From: Flectobacillus sp. BAB-3569
GTDB taxonomy: Bacteria > Bacteroidota > Bacteroidia > Cytophagales > Spirosomataceae
NCBI RefSeq assembly: GCF_002270355.1
Contig: NZ_NJFZ01000008.1
Span: forward strand, 62,001-126,000
Direction: 5' to 3'
DNA: 64,000 bases
Under the pieces are notes generated by a model. That model worked only from the letters and a program-made list of their open reading frames with translations. It was not told the origin of the DNA and searched no databases. Positions 24,484-34,530 of the stretch are shown piece after piece. Positions within the stretch are counted from its first letter, which is position 1. The number at the start of each line of letters is the position of its first letter. A program made the translations under genes and the position numbers.

Positions 24484-27400
24484 CTATTCTGCTGTTTCTT
24501 TGACTGGTTTTTTGTATTTGTTGGGGAACAAGTAATTAAAGCTTTTTGAATAAAGGATTGACATTCCTCCTGAGGTGAAGGTCTGATATTGGGTATTTAA
24601 AGAGCCCAATATAGAGGTTTGTACATTGCGATTGTAGGTCTTCAAACGCAAACTGCCATCACGCTGAATAAACCATTCCAGCGACCAGTCTCCAATCAAT
24701 GATAGGGCATTGGTTTGGTTTAATGCGGTAGTAAAACCGCCACTTCGAGTGATTCTAAATCTATCGTTGAAGTTGTATGAAAAACGTAACTGGAGATTAT
24801 TGATTAAGTCTTGATTCAAGCCACTTCCGTTGAAAGTTAGGTCAACATTGAGGTTTTGATCAATTTTTGAAAATACATTACTCAACTGATTAGAAGCTAA
24901 TTCCATTAGGTTATTCACCAAATTGACCGAAGCAAAAGCCGCTGCCGAATTAGATACCATTTGTCCTAATAGCAGTACATTACTTACCTGACGGTTGAGC
25001 TCTTGTTCGTCGGTACGAATACGGTTTTGGAATGCCGTTACACCTGAATTAAATTCTGGGTTTTGTGGATAATCATGTAATTTCAAATCGAAACTGATAG
25101 CTGGTTGTAATAACCTGTCTCGCAACTGAATAATGACATCGACAGGATATCGACGAGTAAATTCTGGACGATTTTTGTAGGTCGATGAGCCAGTTGAAAC
25201 TGTATCAATAACAGAACCCAAATAGTTGACATTTTGCGTATAGGCTGCTCTAATATCAAGCATGGCTTCATACGGATTGCCAGACCAACTGATGCGACTT
25301 CCTCTTTGAATAGAGAATTTTTTATTGATGATATTCTGGAATGTAAAAGTATAATCTCCTCTATCAAGGGCATAGTCACCAGTCATACTAAAGTCGCCTT
25401 TGGTATCAATTTTCAAGTTGATTTTACCTGCCCCATAGGCACGCATGATGTCGCCTGTTTGCTTATCAAATTGAACTTCTCCGTAGGCATCAGGCGTAAA
25501 TTCAAATTTGAAATCCATTCGAATACGACTCGATGTATCTTCTTTTTTCTTCTTCTCGTTCTTAGTATCGTCTGGATTTTTGGCTACTAAAAATTCTATT
25601 TCTTCCTGACTTCCAGCATCTTGAGCGTTGTCCAACGGAATATACAATCGAGTCCCTCTATCGCTAATCAAATTGGCGTCAATGATAATATTGTTGAACG
25701 GGCCATCTATTGATACCTTGCCACTTGCATAGCCTGTTCCGTAGTAAAGGTTGTTGTCTCTCTTGGTGGTATTTAGTAATTTGAAACGAGATAAATTCAA
25801 GTTCAAACCCAGTGAGAAATTGTTGCTACCATCATAATATACCCCGCCTATTAGCGACGCTTTATTACCTTCGTCGTCATAAACTGTCATTTTCTTAGCA
25901 AAAATTTCATCGACGTCAAAGTGGATTTTATCCTCGAAGTTCAGGGTGGTTTTTAGATAGTCAAAAAACAAAGAGCCTTTTTTGACATCAATTACACCGT
26001 TAAAAATAGGGTGACGAAGGTTGCCTGTAATCTTCAAATCGCCGCTGGCTGTTCCTTTCAAATTAGAGAATACTCCTTTGGTAAATGGCTCCAGAATCTG
26101 TAAACTTGTCTGGTTTAGGTTGGCAGTCAAATTGAGAGAATTGGTTTCCTGCATGGGGTCATACGTTCCCTGAAATTTCAAGATATGATTATTCAGACGT
26201 TCGAGATCATAGTCCAAACGAACAATATGTGCCTCCTGGTCGTAAATACCAGAACCTTCAAAATTGCCAATCAGAAAATTATCAAGGGTAAGTCCTTCTA
26301 TTCTCAGTTGCGAGTCAGCATTGATATGTTTATACACTTCTTTGAGTGTCACATCGGCATCGACCGTGCCGCTAACATTCAGTGCTACGACAGGAGCTAA
26401 GGTTTCCAAACTAAAGTTTTTGGCCTTAAAATTCATGGCCTCGGTCGAGTCTTCCGATATTTTTCCATCTAAGGCGATATATTGGTCATCATTGGCAATC
26501 ATGAAGTTTTTAGCGCCCAAATCTTTCCCCACAATGGTTACCAAGTTTTCGGGATTAATCTGCCAACGTTTGTCCAACACTTTAAACTCTGATTTGTTGA
26601 ATCGTAGTGATATACCTTCCTGCATAAAGCCCAAGGTTCCGTTGAGTGTAGCCTCGTTGGTAGTATTTTGCTGACGAATTTTACTCGTAAAACGAATGCT
26701 ATTATCATCTCCCCAAGATGCCTCTAAATCAAACTTTTCGGTAGGTTCAAGAATACTGATTTTTTGCTTTTGGGAATTCAATACTACCGAGGCTAATACC
26801 GCTGGAGAGTTATAAAACTTAGAAGAATTGAGGTCAATATGACTACCATAGAATTGATAGTTTTTGCCCAAAATCAAGGTGTCAATTTTAGATTCTAAAG
26901 AAAAAGTAGAGGTCGAGCCTATGCCAAAAGTACCTTTAAATTGGGTGTTTTTAGAAATCTTACCTTCAGGATATACCAAGGCCATAAAAGGATAGAAGTC
27001 CTTCAGTGTCAGCAAATAATCTATTTCATAATTGAGCGGAACGAAATAAGGTTTTTTAGCATAATAGTCATTTCGCTCTTGCTCATTACCCACAAAATAG
27101 AGCGAATATTCCTTGACTAATTGCATCAAATCTTGTGTTGCTTTTGAAGGTAAAAACTTTCCTTTGAAGGCAACATCTGCCTGCGGCGACTCTAAAGACC
27201 ATAGGCGTTCTTGAGGCAATATTTTTGAGGTAAATCTTACCGTATCTACATACAAATTACGCGTATTATACCCCAATACTGTATGATACAACAAAGCTCC
27301 GCCTTTCAATTTATCGACATTGATTCCATCAAATTCGACATCCAGATAGGTGGAAATACGCCAATCGTCTTTGGTGAAAAATAGATTTCGTAAATTAGCT

Positions 27401-28992
27401 TTTGAAAGTTTTCCAAAAAGGTCAACTTGTTCTTTTTGATTTCTTAAATCTACTTTTCCATAAAGGTTAAAAACCAAGTTGGTATCATTCACAATCACCC
27501 GACCATCAAAAAGTTGCTTGGCTAGTTTGCCTTTGACATACACATTTTTGTAGTCATATTTATTAAACTGCAAGCTATTGATATCGCCATCAAATTGAAG
27601 CTCGGCGTCTTTCCAACTAAAGCCATGACCTTCAATTTTGCCATTGAGCGAGACATTCCCAAGCAAGGTCTCTTCCAACAAAGTTCCTATCTTAAACTCT
27701 TGAGCTTTGACTAATCCCGAATAAGTTGATTTAGCAGACTCAGGTTTGAGCACCATGCTCACATCTACGTCTAATTTACCTAACTCTGATTCAAGTAAAC
27801 CTGTAGTTTTAAACTGGGAAACTGTTCCCACAAAAGTCCCATCAAAGTTGACATAGCCAAACTTCTTAATCGCTTTTACAGGGTCAGGACCAATATAGTT
27901 TTGTAAATCTTCTACCTGCACATGCGATTGTTTCATCGCTAATTGCATGTGGGCTTTTGAGATAGATGGTAGCCCTTTAAAGGTAAAATCACCCCGCAAT
28001 TTTGATTTTTTGCCAAAGTACAAATCAAAATTTTGTAGTTTAAAATCATTAACGATACCATCAAATTTCCCATTCAGATGATAAGCGTCTTTGAATTCAT
28101 ACATATCGTTGACAAACCTCCCCAAATCATCTGAGGTCACAAATGTTGAATCAAAATTGGCTCGCATTCTGACTTTGGAGTTCCAATGCTTGAAGTCTTT
28201 TTGAGATTTGAAAGACATCAAAATTTGGTTTTTGACCGTTGAGTTATTCAACTTTAGTAATAGATTATCAAAACGCATTTGCGTATCCGAAATCAAGAAA
28301 TTGGTCGTTAACTCTTTGATTCTTGTATTTGAAAAACGATCATATCCTTTCAAAGTCGTTTTGAAACTTACTGTATCTCGAATCAGGGTAAAATCATTGA
28401 GGTGCGCTTCCAACTCATGAAGCGTAAAGTGATAATGATCGAAAGACTTGCGACTATTCAAATAAGGTTCAGATTCATCATTTAGGGTAAAAATACCATC
28501 CTGAATATTTGCCTCTCGAATAATAAAAGGCGAAGGCTTGTGATTTTTGGGTCTAGGTTCTTTGGAGGCTGTAAGTTTGTTGATACGACGAATGAATTCA
28601 TCAATATTCAAATCGCCTTTTTTATCAATTACCAAAACTACCTTTGGGCGAAACAAACGAACATAATCGAGGACGTTTTGGGTACTATCTTGTACCAAAC
28701 TTTTTAATTGAAAATCTACATCGAGTTTTTCAATATCAATCATCTGGTAGCCCTGATAATCTTTTACACGTACGCCTTCGAGGGTGGCTTCATCAAAAAA
28801 GTGAATTGTTACTTTGTCTAACTCGATAGGATAACCTAAGGCTATCGAAATTTTGGGAGCAAAATATTGTGCAAGTTTCGTTTGCACATAGGAAGTTTTC
28901 AATACTGATACCAATAATACAACCAAAATCATGACCCCTACTAAAGCATAAAGGACTGTTTTTGTGGATATTTTGAGTGCATTGAAAATCAT
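24484..28992 (-). CDS. TamB/AsmA-like translocation and assembly module protein
   Basis: A very large (1502-residue) protein with one N-terminal transmembrane helix (about 12-30) and a long periplasmic beta-rich body of AsmA/TamB repeats. The C-terminal ~450 residues match the TamB (DUF490) domain: IRMDFKFEFTPDAYGEVQFD, then GDYTFTFQNIINKKFSI and VIIQLRDRLLQPAISFDLKL. It probably forms a lipid-conducting bridge between the membranes, or assists outer-membrane protein insertion, as the TamB family does. No tamA-type Omp85 gene is adjacent. Single gene, convergent with DinB-like, divergent from tsaD. Confidence 0.85.
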   Translation of the reverse strand: MIFNALKISTKTVLYALVGVMILVVLLVSVLKTSYVQTKLAQYFAPKISIALGYPIELDKVTIHFFDEATLEGVRVKDYQGYQMIDIEKLDVDFQLKSLVQDSTQNVLDYVRLFRPKVVLVIDKKGDLNIDEFIRRINKLTASKEPRPKNHKPSPFIIREANIQDGIFTLNDESEPYLNSRKSFDHYHFTLHELEAHLNDFTLIRDTVSFKTTLKGYDRFSNTRIKELTTNFLISDTQMRFDNLLLKLNNSTVKNQILMSFKSQKDFKHWNSKVRMRANFDSTFVTSDDLGRFVNDMYEFKDAYHLNGKFDGIVNDFKLQNFDLYFGKKSKLRGDFTFKGLPSISKAHMQLAMKQSHVQVEDLQNYIGPDPVKAIKKFGYVNFDGTFVGTVSQFKTTGLLESELGKLDVDVSMVLKPESAKSTYSGLVKAQEFKIGTLLEETLLGNVSLNGKIEGHGFSWKDAELQFDGDINSLQFNKYDYKNVYVKGKLAKQLFDGRVIVNDTNLVFNLYGKVDLRNQKEQVDLFGKLSKANLRNLFFTKDDWRISTYLDVEFDGINVDKLKGGALLYHTVLGYNTRNLYVDTVRFTSKILPQERLWSLESPQADVAFKGKFLPSKATQDLMQLVKEYSLYFVGNEQERNDYYAKKPYFVPLNYEIDYLLTLKDFYPFMALVYPEGKISKNTQFKGTFGIGSTSTFSLESKIDTLILGKNYQFYGSHIDLNSSKFYNSPAVLASVVLNSQKQKISILEPTEKFDLEASWGDDNSIRFTSKIRQQNTTNEATLNGTLGFMQEGISLRFNKSEFKVLDKRWQINPENLVTIVGKDLGAKNFMIANDDQYIALDGKISEDSTEAMNFKAKNFSLETLAPVVALNVSGTVDADVTLKEVYKHINADSQLRIEGLTLDNFLIGNFEGSGIYDQEAHIVRLDYDLERLNNHILKFQGTYDPMQETNSLNLTANLNQTSLQILEPFTKGVFSNLKGTASGDLKITGNLRHPIFNGVIDVKKGSLFFDYLKTTLNFEDKIHFDVDEIFAKKMTVYDDEGNKASLIGGVYYDGSNNFSLGLNLNLSRFKLLNTTKRDNNLYYGTGYASGKVSIDGPFNNIIIDANLISDRGTRLYIPLDNAQDAGSQEEIEFLVAKNPDDTKNEKKKKEDTSSRIRMDFKFEFTPDAYGEVQFDKQTGDIMRAYGAGKINLKIDTKGDFSMTGDYALDRGDYTFTFQNIINKKFSIQRGSRISWSGNPYEAMLDIRAAYTQNVNYLGSVIDTVSTGSSTYKNRPEFTRRYPVDVIIQLRDRLLQPAISFDLKLHDYPQNPEFNSGVTAFQNRIRTDEQELNRQVSNVLLLGQMVSNSAAAFASVNLVNNLMELASNQLSNVFSKIDQNLNVDLTFNGSGLNQDLINNLQLRFSYNFNDRFRITRSGGFTTALNQTNALSLIGDWSLEWFIQRDGSLRLKTYNRNVQTSILGSLNTQYQTFTSGGMSILYSKSFNYLFPNKYKKPVKETAE

Positions 28993-29191
28993 TTAACTCG
29001 AAACGGTAATCGGGGTTGGGTATGTGTATCAACGGAATATTCCGCAGAATCAAACTAAGAGATAGATTTGGGTGTTATGCTTTTAAAACGAAACAGAAGC
29101 AAAAGCCGTATATTAAGTTTAAAGATGTTTACTTGACTTGGTTGCTAAGCTACCTATTTGTCAATGTTAACCAGCTTTAAGAATGATTGGT

Positions 29192-29199
29192 TATCTTTG
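29192..29199 (+). promoter_or_regulatory. Probable -7 box of tsaD
   Basis: TATCTTTG fits TAnnTTTG and lies 16 bases before the tsaD ATG, which implies a very short leader. No good TTTG box is at the expected -33 distance, so support is partial. Confidence 0.45.
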
Positions 29200-29215
29200 T
29201 GAAAAATTTTGAAAC

Positions 29216-30214
29216 ATGACCATTTTAGCGATAGAATCCTCTTGCGACGACAGTTCAGCAGCCGTTATTATTGATGGCAAACTTCATTCCAATATTGTCG
29301 CAAGCCAAGCCATACATCAAAAATGGGGCGGCGTTGTTCCCGAACTTGCCAGCCGTGCCCATCAGCAACATATTGTGCCTGTAGTAGCCGAAGCTTTAGC
29401 CACAGCGAAGATAACAAAATCTGACCTAAATGCCATAGCTTTTACACGTGGACCAGGGCTTTTGGGCTCTTTATTAGTGGGTACTTCTTTTGCCAAAGCA
29501 TTGGCACTCGGTTTGAATATTCCGTTGATTGATGTACACCACATGCAAGCGCACGTTTTGGCACATTTTATTGATGAGCCAAAGCCTCAGTTTCCATTCC
29601 TTTGTCTGACCGTTAGCGGTGGTCATACACAAATTGTGTTTGTTCGTTCGGCTCTCGACATGGAAATTATTGGCGAAACCCAAGACGATGCTGTTGGTGA
29701 GGCTTTCGACAAAACCGCAAAACTATTGAATTTGCCGTATCCAGGTGGACCACTTATCGATAAGTATGCCAAAGAAGGTAATCCATTACGTTTTGAATTT
29801 CCGACTGTCGAAATGCAAGGCTTGAATTATTCTTTCTCTGGAATCAAAACGGCATTTTTGTACTTTTTACAGAAAGAAACTGCCAAGAACCCAAATTTCG
29901 TTGAGGAAAACATCAAGGATATTTGTGCTTCGATGCAACATACTTTAATTAAAATTTTGCTTCAAAAACTCAAAAAAGCGGCTAAGCAATATAAAATTAA
30001 GGATATTGCCATTGCAGGTGGCGTTTCGGCCAATTCAGGCTTGCGTGCTGAGTTACAGCGACTAGGAGATGAACTGGGTTGGAATGTCTATATTCCTCAA
30101 TTTCAATACTGTACCGACAACGCTGGGATGATTGCGATGGCAGCGCATTTCAAAGCTGAAAAAGGTGAATTTTGTGGTCAGGATGTAAGTCCAATGCCAC
30201 GAATGGAATGGTAA
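29216..30214 (+). CDS. tsaD: tRNA N6-adenosine threonylcarbamoyltransferase
   Basis: A 332-residue TsaD/Kae1 protein that transfers the threonylcarbamoyl group to A37 of ANN-decoding tRNAs, with TsaB and TsaE. It opens with the ASKHA nucleotide loop ILAIESSCDDSS, has the metal-binding HHMQAHVLAHF (HxxxH), the LTVSGGHTQ loop, and the closing CTDNAGMIA with the third metal ligand. Length is normal for the bacterial enzyme. Cytoplasmic. Monocistronic, followed by a strong hairpin. Confidence 0.97.
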   Translation: MTILAIESSCDDSSAAVIIDGKLHSNIVASQAIHQKWGGVVPELASRAHQQHIVPVVAEALATAKITKSDLNAIAFTRGPGLLGSLLVGTSFAKALALGLNIPLIDVHHMQAHVLAHFIDEPKPQFPFLCLTVSGGHTQIVFVRSALDMEIIGETQDDAVGEAFDKTAKLLNLPYPGGPLIDKYAKEGNPLRFEFPTVEMQGLNYSFSGIKTAFLYFLQKETAKNPNFVEENIKDICASMQHTLIKILLQKLKKAAKQYKIKDIAIAGGVSANSGLRAELQRLGDELGWNVYIPQFQYCTDNAGMIAMAAHFKAEKGEFCGQDVSPMPRMEW

Positions 30215-30229
30215 AATGTTGTAAAAATG

Positions 30230-30270
30230 AAGCGTTTTGAGTGAGATATTTTTCGCTCAAAACGCTTTTA
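30230..30270. terminator. Terminator between tsaD and the convergent hypothetical gene
   Basis: AAGCGTTTTGAG (30230-30241) pairs perfectly with CTCAAAACGCTT (30256-30267), followed by TTA and preceded by A-rich sequence, so it can serve both convergent genes. Confidence 0.8.
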
Positions 30271-30273
30271 TTG

Positions 30274-30822
30274 TTAAGCAAAAAATGCTTTCATGGCTGA
30301 CCAGAGGGCTTTTTTGCGTGTTACGTCGTCTTTTATTTCTCCTAAAGCATCCGAATACAAAAATCTTACGCCCTGCACTTCTCTAATCTGATAGGGTGTG
30401 AGTGGAATTTCTAATTGTATTCTGAATAATGATACGCCAAAAGTAAGTAGTTGTCGAAGTGATTTTTGAGTCAAAATATTCTTTAAACTTGTATCGCCCA
30501 CTTTTGATAAGTCTAATAAGTCTACTTGGTTGATTTGCAATTGAACTGCTCCCAAGATTTTCCCCAAAAGCTCCATTTCTTCTTGATTGATATTATCGAC
30601 CAAAATTAATACTTGATTTTTAGGATTATATGGAATAAAGTCTGGCACACTTGCTACAGGAGCAGGTGTTGGCGGAGCTACAGTTTTTTGTACTTTTTCT
30701 GGTTGAATCTCTTCAGGTACTTTTACAACAGGAGCAGCAAGGTCTTGTTTATTGGCTGCATCAGCAGGAATTTTGTAAATAATGTCTTCTGAAAAAAGAT
30801 ATTGTAAAAAAGATTTATCCAT
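30274..30822 (-). CDS. Hypothetical protein with Pro-rich linker
   Basis: A 182-residue protein in two parts: a short N-terminal segment (MDKSFLQYLFSEDIIYKIPA) joined by a Pro/Val/Ala-rich linker (about 30-65) to a C-terminal alpha/beta domain (about 68-182) starting NQVLILVDNINQEEMELLGK. The layout recalls a small peptide-tethered domain, such as accessory subunits bound through a short N-terminal motif, but I recognise no family. No signal peptide. Convergent with tsaD and 102 bases upstream of the DeoR gene's end on the same strand. Confidence 0.65.
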   Translation of the reverse strand: MDKSFLQYLFSEDIIYKIPADAANKQDLAAPVVKVPEEIQPEKVQKTVAPPTPAPVASVPDFIPYNPKNQVLILVDNINQEEMELLGKILGAVQLQINQVDLLDLSKVGDTSLKNILTQKSLRQLLTFGVSLFRIQLEIPLTPYQIREVQGVRFLYSDALGEIKDDVTRKKALWSAMKAFFA

Positions 30823-30924
30823 ATGACTCGAGAAAAAGTGATGGGACTAGAGAATGTGGGTATATCTCTAATCAATATACAAATATCGGAATAGCTTTTT
30901 AGAAAAGCTCTACTTCTTGAGATA

Positions 30925-31677
30925 CTAACCAATAATTTTCAAGCCTTTTTGCTCATATTGTGCCAATAAAGCCTTATCCGCTGAGGCATCAGTAATCAAT
31001 ACATCGAGCATATCGAAGGAGGCAAATTGTAGATAGGCTTCTTTTTCAAGCTTGGAGGCATCGCATAACAAAATGACTTCTTGGGCGTGCTGGGCAAGGG
31101 CTGTTGCAATGCTCGCTTCCTTTTCGGAGGCAGCACTCAAGCCTCTCGCCAATGATATGCCATCGATCCCTAAAAATGCCTTATTGGCCTGATAACGAGC
31201 GATATGCTCTAAGGCAATTGTTCCATGAATAGCTTGTCGCTCGGCATCTAGCTCTCCACCGATAAGATTGACAGATACCTCAGTCCCCATTAGCTCATAC
31301 ACAATTGGCAATGAATTAGTGATGACTTTGATGCGTTTATGTTTGATATACTGACACAAACGGGACACCGTACTGCCACAATCTAGAAATATCACATCAC
31401 CTTCTTGTATTAATTGACTAGCTTTTTGGCAGATATAGTCCTTCTCCGCCATGCGGCTGGTGGACTTGTTGGCAAAACTCGTGGGTGTTTGTACCAAACT
31501 CATTTTCATCGCTCCGCCATGTGTGCGATATAAAAGACCTTGCTCAGACAAAGTCGCTAGGTCTCTTCGTACTGTAATCTCAGAAATTTGTAACAAATCG
31601 GCTAAGTCTTTGACTTCCACTGAGCCTTTTTCTTCGACCGTTTGTAAAATAAGCTGTTTGCGGAGTTGGTAATTCAT
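30925..31677 (-). CDS. DeoR/GlpR-family transcriptional regulator
   Basis: A 250-residue regulator. The N-terminal DeoR HTH shows VEVKDLADLLQISEITVRRD and LSEQGLLYRTHGGA; the C-terminal sugar-phosphate-sensing domain shows VIFLDCGSTVSRLC, ITNSLPIVYEL, LIGGELD and FLGIDGIS. DeoR proteins usually repress sugar or nucleoside catabolism until a phosphorylated metabolite binds; the ligand is not evident. It is divergent from nudK, and two 15-bp direct repeats in the shared 71-bp gap overlap its probable promoter, suggesting autoregulation. Confidence 0.9.
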   Translation of the reverse strand: MNYQLRKQLILQTVEEKGSVEVKDLADLLQISEITVRRDLATLSEQGLLYRTHGGAMKMSLVQTPTSFANKSTSRMAEKDYICQKASQLIQEGDVIFLDCGSTVSRLCQYIKHKRIKVITNSLPIVYELMGTEVSVNLIGGELDAERQAIHGTIALEHIARYQANKAFLGIDGISLARGLSAASEKEASIATALAQHAQEVILLCDASKLEKEAYLQFASFDMLDVLITDASADKALLAQYEQKGLKIIG

Positions 31678-31703
31678 GGAAAATTTAGTTGTTTTGAACG
31701 ATT

Positions 31704-31738
31704 AATCAAAAATAATCATTTTCAATCAAAAATAATCA
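31704..31738. promoter_or_regulatory. Direct-repeat operator between deoR-type gene and nudK
   Basis: AATCAAAAATAATCA occurs at 31704-31718 and again at 31724-31738, exactly 20 bp (two helical turns) apart. On the minus strand each contains TATTTTTG, a TAnnTTTG promoter box, and TTTG at 31740-31737 lies 22 bases before the box nearer the gene. The repeats are likely the binding site of the DeoR-type protein. Confidence 0.6.
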
Positions 31739-31748
31739 AATCGATTTT

Positions 31749-32321
31749 ATGACTTCATCCATCAAAATTATCGACGAAAAGCTTTTGTCTGACAATTGGT
31801 ACATTTTAAAAAAATACACTTTTGAATATCAGCGCAAAGATGGTAAAATAGAAACACAATCTCGTGAAGTTTATGACCGAGGCAATGGCGCTACCATTCT
31901 TTTGTATAATAGTCAGAAAAAAACGGTGATTTTGACCCGACAGTTTAGAATTCCGACCTATGTTAACGGCAACAAAGACGGAATGCTTATTGAAACTTGT
32001 GCAGGCTTGCTCGACCAAGATGAACCAGAAACAGCTATCAAGCGAGAAACTGAGGAAGAAACGGGTTATCGTATTTCGGAAGTAGAAAAAGTTTTTGAAG
32101 CCTACATGAGTCCTGGTTCGGTAACTGAAATTTTATATTTCTTTATTGCTGAATATTCACAAGAAGACGTTGCAAATGAAGGAGGGGGAGTTGAAGATGA
32201 AGAAATTGATGTACTAGAGTTACCTTTTGAGCAAGCAATTAATATGGTGAAAACAGGAGAAATCAAAGACGGAAAAACCATTATGCTGTTGCAGTATTTA
32301 CAACTACATAAAAATTTCTAA
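31749..32321 (+). CDS. nudK: NudK-like Nudix hydrolase (GDP-mannose pyrophosphatase type)
   Basis: A 190-residue Nudix enzyme of the same length as E. coli NudK. The segment [19 protein letters not shown] and then TEEETGY is the family's Nudix helix, including the DEPE insertion typical of NudK. A GDP-mannose or related nucleotide-sugar is the expected substrate, hydrolysed to sugar phosphate and NMP. Cytoplasmic dimer by family. It starts 10 bases after the putative operator repeats, so it is probably controlled by the divergent DeoR-type regulator. Confidence 0.85.
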   Translation: MTSSIKIIDEKLLSDNWYILKKYTFEYQRKDGKIETQSREVYDRGNGATILLYNSQKKTVILTRQFRIPTYVNGNKDGMLIETCAGLLDQDEPETAIKRETEEETGYRISEVEKVFEAYMSPGSVTEILYFFIAEYSQEDVANEGGGVEDEEIDVLELPFEQAINMVKTGEIKDGKTIMLLQYLQLHKNF

Positions 32322-32430
32322 ATTTCTAATTGAGTGATTGTTGATTTAGTGATTTGTGATTGAGTGTATGAGTGATTATTGAGAATATGAATTTCATTTT
32401 TAGAAACAAAATGGTTTGTATATAAAACAT

Positions 32431-32521
32431 AAATGCTGAATTGTAAGAGGGAAACTGTGAGTGTAAAATTCTGTTTATCAATATTTTACACTCACAATTT
32501 ACCACTCGCAATTCAGCATTT
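32431..32521. repeat. Nested perfect palindrome, possible MITE/REP element
   Basis: Outer arms AAATGCTGAATTG (32431-32443) and CAATTCAGCATTT (32509-32521) and inner arms TGTGAGTGTAAAAT (32456-32469) and ATTTTACACTCACA (32483-32496) are both perfect. The 91-bp unit folds as a long hairpin between the convergent nudK and purA genes. Confidence 0.7.
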
Positions 32522-32566
32522 ATAATTTGTTAATTAGCTGACTGCTAAAAGCCCAAAGCCAATAGC

Positions 32567-33847
32567 TTAAGCTAATGCACCTCTCAACACACACTCATCA
32601 CGGTCAGGACCAGTCGAGATAAAGTTGATTGGCAAGCCTAATTTTTCTTCCAAGAAAGCAATGTAGCCAGTCAATTCAGCAGGAAGGCTTTCGAAAGTTC
32701 TTAAGCCAGCCAAAGACGTGTTCCACCCTTTCAATGTTTCGTAGATAGGCTCTACTTGTGTATCTGTTAAATCGTAAGGCAATTGCTCAGTGATAGTACC
32801 ATCTGGCAATTTGTAAGCCGTACAAATGTTGATTTCTTCGAAAATATTCAATACGTCAACCTTCATCATGACTAATTGCGTAACGCCATTGATCATCATC
32901 GCATATTTCAATGCTGGAAGATCAATCCAGCCACAACGACGAGGACGACCTGTAGTTGAACCAAACTCACGACCTTCTTGACGCATACGTTCACCTACTT
33001 CGTCAAGCAATTCCGTCGGGAAAGGGCCTGAACCTACACGTGTAGCATAAGCTTTGAAGATACCGTAAACCTCACCAATGTTTTTTGGAGCAACGCCCAA
33101 ACCTGTACAAGCACCAGCAGTAACAGTGTTTGAAGATGTTACGAAAGGATATGAACCAAAATCTACATCAAGTAAAGAACCTTGAGCACCTTCAGCCAAG
33201 ATTGTTTTTCCTTCTGTCAACGCGTTGTTCACAGAGTATTCAGAATCTACCAAGTTGAATTGTTTCATAAATTCAACCGCTTCGAAGAACTCTTGTTCAG
33301 CAGCAGTCAAATCATATTCAAACTGATAAACATCCAAAATACCCTTATGACGAGCTACAAGCGCATCATATTTTGCTTTAAAGTTTGGAGAGATAATATC
33401 TCCAACACGCAAACCTTGACGAGAAATTTTGTCTGTGTAAGTTGGACCGATACCTTTTAAAGTAGATCCGATTTTAGCGTCACCTTTAGCTTTTTCGTAA
33501 GCTGCATCTAGCAAGCGGTGAGTAGGAAGGATAATAGAAGCCTTTTTTGAAACTTCGAGGTTTTGTTGCAAGCTCAAATTATACTTTGCAAGACCATCGA
33601 TTTCTTTTTTGAAGATGATTGGGTCAAGAACCACACCGTTACCGATGATGTTTTGAACCTCTTGACGAAAAATTCCCGAAGGAATTTGATGCAAAACATG
33701 TTTGAATCCGTCGAATTCTAATGTGTGTCCAGCATTAGGGCCACCTTGAAAGCGGGCAACAACTTGATATTTAGGAGCTAAAACGTCAACGATTTTACCT
33801 TTACCCTCATCGCCCCACTGCAAACCCAACAATACATCTACTGCCAT
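32567..33847 (-). CDS. purA: Adenylosuccinate synthetase
   Basis: A 426-residue PurA that joins IMP and aspartate with GTP in AMP synthesis. Signature QWGDEGKGK lies at residues 9-17, followed by FQGGPNAGHT, GIGPTYTDK, the EGAQGSLLDVDFGSYPFVTS active-site region and RVGSGPFPTEL. Length and order are standard. The C-terminus ends with the family's typical STGPDRDECV. Monocistronic. Confidence 0.97.
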   Translation of the reverse strand: MAVDVLLGLQWGDEGKGKIVDVLAPKYQVVARFQGGPNAGHTLEFDGFKHVLHQIPSGIFRQEVQNIIGNGVVLDPIIFKKEIDGLAKYNLSLQQNLEVSKKASIILPTHRLLDAAYEKAKGDAKIGSTLKGIGPTYTDKISRQGLRVGDIISPNFKAKYDALVARHKGILDVYQFEYDLTAAEQEFFEAVEFMKQFNLVDSEYSVNNALTEGKTILAEGAQGSLLDVDFGSYPFVTSSNTVTAGACTGLGVAPKNIGEVYGIFKAYATRVGSGPFPTELLDEVGERMRQEGREFGSTTGRPRRCGWIDLPALKYAMMINGVTQLVMMKVDVLNIFEEINICTAYKLPDGTITEQLPYDLTDTQVEPIYETLKGWNTSLAGLRTFESLPAELTGYIAFLEEKLGLPINFISTGPDRDECVLRGALA

Positions 33848-33982
33848 TTTTATTACTTGGTATCACAGGCTACGCCCGTATTTAGAGTTACGAAATTTTA
33901 CAGGCCATTGCCTGCGGTACGAAATGAAAGGCAAAGATAATTAATCTTATTAGGAAAAGCCCTTATCTATAGAGGAAATTTG

Positions 33983-34026
33983 AGAATTCTCTGAGGTATT
34001 ATACTTACGATACTCCAGAGAATTCT
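33983..34026 (-). terminator. Terminator of the Fur-family gene
   Basis: AGAATTCTCTG...GTAT (33983-33999) pairs with ATAC...CAGAGAATTCT (34010-34026) with two mismatches and a 10-base loop. On the minus strand it directly follows the stop codon at 34030. Confidence 0.7.
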
Positions 34027-34029
34027 TTT

Positions 34030-34530
34030 CTAATGGTCAGATTCGCCATTAACAGAAAGCTGTTGTTGAAGAGCTTTTTTATGTTCACAATCCGTTTTGG
34101 TACATGAACCATAAAAAATCAAAGAGTGGTGCATCACATTGAATTGTAGCATTTCGCCCACCATCGACTGAATGGTTTGGACACGTGGATCGCAAAACTC
34201 AGTTACATGGTGACAGTCAGTACAAATCAAGTGGTCGTGTTGGCGACGGCCATAAGATTTTTCGTATTGTGCAATATTTCTACCAAATTGATGTTTGGAT
34301 ACCAAATCACATTCTACTAATACATCTAAGGTATTATACACAGTTGCACGCGAAACCTGATACTTCTTATTCTTCATCGAAATATAAAGCTCCTCCACAT
34401 CAAAATGGTCGTCACGTGAGTAAATCTCTTCCAAAATCGCAAAGCGTTCTGGCGTTTTTCTCAGCCCTTTATTTTCAAGATATGCTGTAAAAATTTTCTT
34501 TACAGCCTCCAAATTAGCGTTTGATGGCAT
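34030..34530 (-). CDS. Fur-family transcriptional regulator
   Basis: A 166-residue Fur-family protein. The winged helix runs about residues 15-85 ([27 protein letters not shown], then [13 protein letters not shown] in the recognition helix); the metal-binding dimer domain has [16 protein letters not shown] and, near the end, CTKTDCEH, giving two CxxC-type pairs for structural zinc. It could be Fur, Zur or PerR; sequence alone does not decide. No obvious partner gene adjacent. Confidence 0.88.
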   Translation of the reverse strand: MPSNANLEAVKKIFTAYLENKGLRKTPERFAILEEIYSRDDHFDVEELYISMKNKKYQVSRATVYNTLDVLVECDLVSKHQFGRNIAQYEKSYGRRQHDHLICTDCHHVTEFCDPRVQTIQSMVGEMLQFNVMHHSLIFYGSCTKTDCEHKKALQQQLSVNGESDH

